Of a DNA stretch of 64,000 nt, positions 58,241 to 64,000 are shown piece after piece. A program made the translations under genes and the position numbers. Origin of the DNA: Amylostereum areolatum (Eukaryota > Basidiomycota > Agaricomycetes > Russulales > Stereaceae); the NCBI GenBank assembly GCA_012932865.1, contig SAXG01000002.1, positions 1,674,001 through 1,738,000 on the forward strand, given 5' to 3'. Below the pieces are notes generated by a model. That model saw nothing but the letters and a program-made list of their open reading frames with translations. It was not told the origin of the DNA and made no database searches. Every line of letters starts with the position of its first letter. Position 1 is the first letter of the stretch.

Positions 58241-59742
58241 TTACGCTGAGTGAGCGACAACGTGCACGTTGTGCCACTGGAGGTGTTTCTCGAGAACCCG
58301 TTGCCATTCATTGTGAACTTCCCGCATGGGAACTGTAGTGGCACGGTTCATGGGGTTCTCAGACTGCCACGTCTTCAGATCTTCTTGGAGAATGTGCGAA
58401 AAGAACCTATAGAAATCGAAAACATTGTTAGTCATTGAATACACCACACAATGTTCAACCTACTCGTTGTACAAGGCTGTTCCCTCTTCCGTGGTAGATG
58501 CGTTAGCGCGACGCTGGCGGATTATAAAGAGTTCTTCGTCAACAAACTTCCAGAAATCGCGCGGCTTGAAGGATGTCACGCCATTGTCCTCATTTGGTGG
58601 CTGAGATTGCTGCGGTTCGCCGTCGTCATCGTCATCCCCCGTGCCGTGATCTGGAGCAGAGGTTGGCTCCGCCAACATCGCCTCGAATTCCTGGAGACAG
58701 AGGCGCTATTTTCAAGGTCAAATGTGGTTCGGTCACAATTCGCAAGGCATACACGACGTACCAAAAAGGCGACACGGGTCCAGTGAGCAGGAGTGACATC
58801 GAATGTCTTGGTCACTAACGACCTGGTAAGCTGTTGCACGTTGAGGACCTTCCGCCCACCCCGTCCCATCGAAAACCCAAGCTAGAGAGAGGTTACTATC
58901 AAACAGAATATTCTGAATTCTGACGGACAGACCTTTTGCTTTATGTTCGCTCGCTCGTCGGTGAGCATTTCCTTCACCATTGAAAGGAGGTCTGAAGCTA
59001 TGGAAGTGTCGTAGAGCATCTCGCGCGGGACTTCGAAGGCGCTTGGGAAACACTTCAGGACGTTCTAACCGGTGAAATGATGTTAGTTTGATATTCCACC
59101 ATGGACAACTCGGAGAGTGGCTTACGATGAAGTTGTCCAACGCCTGAGTGACATACGCGGTCAAGTGGGCCGCCATGAGACCATCACACAGACGGTCACC
59201 AAGCACATCCTATAAAGTAGAAGTAGTCAAATACGGCCCTGTTCTAGAGGAGAACGGAGCCTGGCACTTACTTCGAAATCCTGGGAGCCAAATTTCTCTT
59301 GCAGTTCGGTTTTCTTGACCTTCATCTCGTGGGCTTCGACTGCACCGAGAACTGCAACCATCAAGAAGCGATCGGTGAGCTGCGAAGCATAAGTAGTACG
59401 AGTCAGCAACATGTCAAGGGCAATGTATGAACAAATACTTACCCCTGCGACATGGTCAAGAGTTTCGACGGGCATGTTCAGCCTCTCGCAAGTCTCCCGT
59501 GCAAATAATTTGGTCCGTTTGGCCGTGCGCGGCGTGACACAGTCAGAACTTTCATTGTCATTGTCTTCTTCTCTGGGACGACGAGCTGGGCGAGGCGACG
59601 GAGATGCCATAAAGAGTGTGTTAGTTGTGGAAGTATCTCCAGGTTGAGTGGCAGAGGCCGGCTGGCCACGGGGAGGTGTTGAGGGACGTTCTAAGTTGTC
59701 GGAGCGGCTGGCCTCAAAGCGTTGCAAGAGGCCCCGAGCCAT
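58241..59742 (-). CDS. Mushroom-type hypothetical protein (unnamed family)
   Basis: The ATG at 59742 gives MARGLLQRFEASRSDNLERP, a proline/serine-rich leader and a basic TPRTAKRTKLF segment that could be a nuclear signal. The core is helical: ALDMLLTRTTYASQLTDRF, then LTAYVTQALDNFI, then NVLKCFPSAFEVPREMLYD and VKEMLTDERANIKQKL. The C-terminal exons have FWKFVDEELFIIRQRR, EGTALYNEFFSHILQEDL and EWQRVLEKHLQWHNV, stop at 58241. About six introns. From memory the MLTDERANIKQKL block occurs in many basidiomycete proteins without assigned function. No enzyme motif is visible. Several such genes occur in transposon-rich regions of mushroom genomes, which fits its neighbours. Confidence 0.68.
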
Positions 59743-60046
59743 TGTGTTGGATGCGTGTAGATTCTGGAATAACGTGAAAGAGAAAAGACGAGGAGAAATG
59801 GAGACGCAAAAGAAAAAAGACGAGGACGGAGGATGTGAAGACAGAGAGAACGTGGGTGTTGAATACTGACGTGAAACGTTGAAGTTCGAAGGGGTGGCGA
59901 GTGGACTTTCATCATTGTGCGGTGGCAAAATCCGGAATTCCCATGCCCTCTGCTCATTGATTGCATGGAACGGAACTTCACGTCGCGTCGCGAGTCAAGT
60001 ATTTCTTATGAACAGAACGGTAAAGTAGGTTATATCATACATATTA
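59743..60046. other. Short intergenic region
   Basis: Promoter of the gene starting at 59742. Nothing else seen. Confidence 0.4.
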
Positions 60047-61549
60047 TCAGGATGGATACTGCCACGGAAGTTGGTACATTGGGGTCGCATAACTAGACGG
60101 CTGATTCGGATGCCAACCGCCACTGCCAGGTTGCATTGGTGGGGGCTGGTTCATGGTGTACTGCCAGGGAGGTGGATACGAAGGCCCTAGCATAATGTAC
60201 TACATCAGCCGAGAAAATGGAGAAAAAGCGAAATGCATACCAGGTGTTCCTGCTAGAGGCATGGCGCTGGGAGGGTAGAATGGTGCTGGTACCGAATGTC
60301 TTGTCGAATTGGAAGTTGCCTGGTGCACTACCTGTGATGTTGACGCAACAGGATCCCTCCGCAATGTAGCGCTGGATGAAGCTGTCTGTGGGGCAGATAC
60401 TTTTGATGGGGGAGCTTTTCGTTGGCGCTTTGCCGGAGGCGGCTTTGCGCGGTCAAACGCTGGTGCATTCACCGCTTGCGAAGTGAGCCCAGTGTTGCCT
60501 TCGTCACTTGCCGACACCTTTGATTTCATCTGAGCGACAGCTTGGTGGCGTACTGCATCAGGATCAGCAACGTAGGGTAAGCTCCGCTGAAGATGCGACG
60601 GAATCAGACGAGCGATAAACTGATAGTTGTGCAGAGAGTATGTGTTGAGGACGAAGTGCTTGGAACAGACATGATTGATGACGTTGTGTGTACGGCTCGT
60701 CCCAGACCGCTCCTGGTGGGTTTCAACGGCGTGTAAGCGACGAGAACACTGCGATTTTACACAGTCATGCTGAAGATTGACACTACACATGAGAACCTGT
60801 GTTTGTTAATTGGAATCTCATTAATTAGTCGGAGCAGGGGGGTACATACTGAAGGATTCACCACGACCGTGGTTTCTGTGAGCTTGAGACACGGAATATT
60901 GAGCGTAGCATGTAAGCTGTCTTCAAATGAGAAAAGCTGGATTGCGACATGGGTCGCGTCAGAGGAATGGCGCGGGTCATCGGGCACCAAAATCTCGACG
61001 ATTCTACCAATTTGCGGGTCCTCAGAGGCTGGACTTGCAAATATAACAGCATCTTGCACCGCTAGCGAATCGCTGCTTTGCACGACAATCGATTTTGCCC
61101 GAAAGAAACTCGCGTGCGAAGGGGGAGGTGCCTCCGTCATCCTGTCTATCTGAAAACCCTGGCCTTGAATAGCCGCACATGTTGTCTTGTGCCATGAAAT
61201 ACAGTTGCCGTCGGATGTCCGTTCTTTCGCCGACGGAAGACGAGCTTGGCCTGGAGATGAAGTGCTCTTCAGACTTGCAGTGGAGCAGTGCACGAAAGCG
61301 ATGCGTACCTGCCGTTTTTTCGTTACCAGTGATAGCATTGTGTAGTCCAAGAAGGCGGGCTTGTGCAGGATGGTCTCGGAGGTATTGCGTGACAAACGTG
61401 CTCGCGTGTCTCCACCTCCTCTCTTGCGGATCAAACCAAAAGCCGCCAGTGACAACGTGCTTGACTGCGTCCAGAATAGCGAATGATCGACAGGAGTCGA
61501 GGCTAGACGCGCTCCGATTGCTGTGGACGCAAGAAAGCCGGAATGTCAT
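60047..61549 (-). CDS. Mushroom-type hypothetical protein with Cys/His segment
   Basis: The start at 61549 is the first usable ATG. The N-terminal part reads AILDAVKHVVTGGFWFDPQE and QYLRDHPAQARLLGLHNAI. The middle exon (61150-60850) has SLAVQDAVIFASPASEDPQI, GRIVEILVPDD, VAIQLFSFEDSLHATLNIPC and a VNPSVCTPLLRLINE end. The next exon carries NLQHDCVKSQCSRR with RTHNVINHVCSKHFVLNTYS and LHNYQFIARLIP, a Cys/His arrangement that recurs in mushroom proteins I remember without a named function. A basic KPPPAKRQRKAPPSK segment follows. The last exon is proline/tyrosine-rich (GPSYPPPWQYTMNQPPPM) and ends at 60047, joined by an intron near 60240-60187. Its start abuts the possible left end of the LTR element, so the true 5' exon may be lost. 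Confidence 0.62.
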
Positions 61550-61829
61550 GAACGGTCTATAATTTTCTTTTTACTTTACATCGGTTACACGCTTTAGGAC
61601 TTATCGACTTATCACCGGTCCGGCTCCACCTTGGCCCGGACCCGGCTCATCTATATCCCGCCCGGACCCACGTGACTCATCTCGGTCCGGGTCTGACTCC
61701 TTTCTCTTGACTCATGCTGTACAATACTGACTCACGCTGTGCTCTTTTACATACGACTGCTTACTTATACTTGGTCTGCTTACTGATCGCCGTGTATTGG
61801 TTGCTTACCTAAGTCTCTCTCCTCTTGTG

Positions 61830-61838
61830 TATATAAGG
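61830..61838 (+). promoter_or_regulatory. TATA box of the presumed 5' LTR
   Basis: TATATAAGG in a pyrimidine-rich context, followed within about 35 bp by CT-rich sequence, as in retrotransposon LTR promoters. Confidence 0.5.
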
Positions 61839-62472
61839 CTCGCTCTCGCTGTACATATTCCTTATCTCGAGCTAGTCAATTCTACCGACTTTGCTTGCTT
61901 TCCCTCGTCTGTCGCCGTGTCTGATCGGCTCCCCTCTGTCGTCCTCATCTTCTAGTCAGCTGTGTCGTAACTTGGTGCTGTCGCACTAGTCGTTGCTGAC
62001 ATAAGCTCGAGATCTGTTTACTCTTGCACCACCCTACGACCGTCCCTACGTACTGTAGCGTAGTAGTAGTAGTACCCGTCTGGTACTGACCTTGTTCTTC
62101 CCCCGTGCCGCCCTAGACCGTTGCCCCCAGAGTACGCGACTCGTTACCCTGACATTGTGGTCGTGCGCACGTATACCGGTGCCGGCTTGACGTTTCCTCG
62201 AAACGTTACACCTACTCGAGACTCTCCAATACCAGGAGTTGAAAGCTCAGAGGTGACAGTAGAAGGTGCACCTTTGGTGTAGGAAACGAGTAAAAGCGGC
62301 GAAAGGAAAGCGGTTTAGGAAGTCTTTGGGCTCGCGTCCCCTAGACGAAGAGACAGCCAACAGGTCGAGAAGACTGAGGCAGACCGTCTTGCGATCTCAT
62401 AACAGAACCACCTTCCCTCGACAAAATCTTCCCTTGCCGCACAGAGTAACCATTTCGACTGGGGGCTCGTGC

Positions 62473-64000
62473 ATGGAAGATTGGCACTCGCAAGTACAAG
62501 AATTCATCCCCATCAGCCACGACGCTATCATCTCCCTCATCAACGAATCTAAAGACCCTTGGGCCTGGCACAATTGGAAGGTCGCCCTCGGCGTAGAAGA
62601 ACTTGAAGACTCCATCATAGACGTCCACTTCTATCGCCTCAAAATAAGCGAACAAGGAAACGGAAACCTCTACGTCTACTCCTGCCCATACGTCACCTAC
62701 CGCTACAAACTCGAGCAACCCCCAAAAACCTTCTACGCGCCCAACGAGAAAATACCAGTGGACACTCGACACACCCACCGCCTCCTTACACCAGGCAACA
62801 CCCCCAGCCCCACACCAGAGCCAGAGGTCATCGACCTCACCCAGCCAGAGGTCATCGACCTCACCCACTTATAAACAATTCCCTCGTTCGGACTCAACGG
62901 CTCCGACTCCAGTTCTGACTCCGACACTGACGTTGAGGACGAAAACTGCTACATATATCCCCTCCCTCTAGGCTTCACTGAACGAGGAAACGACTTCTTT
63001 GTCCAACTCGGAGACACCACTGTCGAAGTCGCCTTCGTAGCAACCCAAACAAGTGGCATCAGTTGGTACTTCGCCAACGAAAGCCAAGACGACCTCACTG
63101 AAGCCGACTTCAACCTCATCGCCGCCTCCGCCCTACCGCCTGTCACCGACGAAGACTTCTCCGACCTCGACGAACCAATCATGGCTGCCCAGTGGATCCG
63201 CACCGACCCCCAACCCCCTCTCCCCGCCGAACTTGCCAACTGCACCGAAATTGGTGGAACATGGAACATCGTCATCGGCCAAACTGGCTCTCCCATCCAA
63301 CACATGAATAACGGCACCGACGATGCCTGGCTCATGGAAGTAAATGGCCAATGGGTCGCCATCCCTGCCGTGCTTGTTGCTGCCCTCAACCTGCCACCCC
63401 CCACTGTCAACGTCACGGCCCCCCCCATCACCGTCAACCCCCCTGCGGTCACTATTAGTGCCCCAGCCGCCGCCGCCGCCAGACCCCCCCGAAAGAAAGT
63501 CCACGCGAAAACTCCTGAAGGCTTCTCTGGGAAACGAGAGGACTTCAATGACTGGATGCGGTCGTGCGAGGAATACATGCGAGCCGCTGAGGATGACCTC
63601 GTGACGGACAAGGACAAAGTCCTCTTCATTCTCACCTACATGACGGGGGAGGCAGCACGCACCTGGAAGGCCGAGTATGAGGATGCACACTTGGCCAATG
63701 GAGCCATGGTCGCCTGGGTGGACTTCCACAAAGCACTCAAAGGGGCCTTCACCGACGTCAATGAGCAGCACCGTGCCGCAGTCGAACTGGACGGGTTCAA
63801 ACAGACGAAGGGTACCACTGCCCATGAATACTTCGCCAAGTTCGAGCAACTCGCAAGGAAGGCAGGATACTCCACGGCGCAGGACCCTATCCACCTCATG
63901 CAGCTGCTCAAACACAACGTCTACTATCGGACCATCGACTCCATCTACGACAGCGGTCACGTTCCTCAGAAATATGAGGACCTCAAAGAGCGCATCATCC
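62473..64000 (+). CDS. Retrotransposon Gag (in-frame TAA after first third)
   Basis: Structural protein of the LTR element. The first ATG of the frame is at 62473 (MEDWHSQVQEFIPIS). The N-terminal domain (62473-62871) ends with two 8-residue repeats, PEVIDLTQ and PEVIDLTH, followed by TAA at 62872-62874. The same frame then continues open to the window end: acidic SDSSSDSDTDVEDEN, GISWYFANESQDDLT, a proline-rich linker, and the gag core GFSGKREDFNDWMRSCEEY with VLFILTYMTGEAARTWK, VDFHKALKGAF and GTTAHEYFAKFEQLARKAGY. That core matches the retrotrans_gag family. The stop may be a point defect of this copy, a read-through codon, or a boundary between two products. Window ends before the zinc knuckle or pol. 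Confidence 0.82.
62820..62867 (+). repeat. 24-bp direct repeat encoding tandem SIM-like motif
   Basis: Two adjacent 24-bp units, almost identical, each encoding PEVIDLT plus one residue, inside the gag frame. Confidence 0.85.

Larger units (their letters stand above)
61570..64000 (+). mobile_element. LTR retrotransposon, probably Ty3-type, 5' part
   Basis: About 650 bp of non-coding sequence with LTR character (TATA box, CT-rich tract, short direct repeats around GCTTACT) precedes a gag gene that runs off the window. LTR ends, primer-binding site and 3' LTR cannot be placed from this window, so the left border is approximate (61543-61600). Confidence 0.6.

Overview
The window reads as nuclear DNA of a mushroom-forming basidiomycete (Agaricomycetes). 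Genes are split by many short GT-AG introns (about 45-75 bp). Protein types point the same way: a Plavaka-type transposase, a STE3-type pheromone receptor, a DUF6534-like membrane protein, an F-box protein with leucine-rich tail, and several uncharacterised families that I recall as common in mushrooms. No rRNA, tRNA or CRISPR array was recognised. All assignments were made by eye, without database searches.

Layout. 1-7 kb: a Plavaka transposase gene (minus, running off the left edge) and, divergent from it, a DUF6698-like gene. 7.4-8.8 kb: STE3-type receptor (minus). 9.8-16 kb: PRP6/prp1-type splicing factor (plus), convergent with an S28 serine peptidase (minus). 17-21 kb: three tandem paralogs of an unrecognised family sharing one intron position. 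21.4-26.5 kb: ORC6 and a base-exchange phosphatidylserine synthase (both minus). 26.5-32.2 kb: GC-rich, low-complexity DNA with no gene I can defend. 32.2-36.2 kb: a complete 4,021-bp DNA transposon with 69-bp perfect terminal inverted repeats, TA flanks, a DDE transposase and a second, convergent accessory gene. 37.2-39.6 kb: Zn(II)2Cys6 transcription factor with a glutamine tract. 40.9-42.7 kb: TANGO2/NRDE protein. 43.9-45.9 kb: DUF6534-like membrane protein. 47.3-55 kb: a second S28 peptidase (plus) and a second PRP6 (minus), mirror image of the 9.8-16 kb block. 55.8-57.3 kb: F-box protein. 58.2-61.5 kb: two mushroom-type hypothetical genes. 61.6-64 kb: 5' part of an LTR retrotransposon with a gag gene whose N-terminal part carries two SUMO-interacting-like motifs and ends at an in-frame TAA.

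Main points. (1) The PRP6+S28 pair exists twice in inverted orientation, about 31 kb apart. The S28 copies and the PRP6 5' ends are clearly diverged, but the PRP6 3' two-thirds are almost identical including introns, which suggests gene conversion. (2) The two-gene TIR element looks recently mobile and carries an uncharacterised accessory protein. (3) Single-base indels break otherwise conserved frames in ORC6, TANGO2, the F-box gene, the transcription factor and especially PRP6 copy 2, where all ten noted are insertions. This looks more like consensus error than decay, so broken frames here should be read with caution. (4) The Gag protein carries a tandem SIM-like motif.
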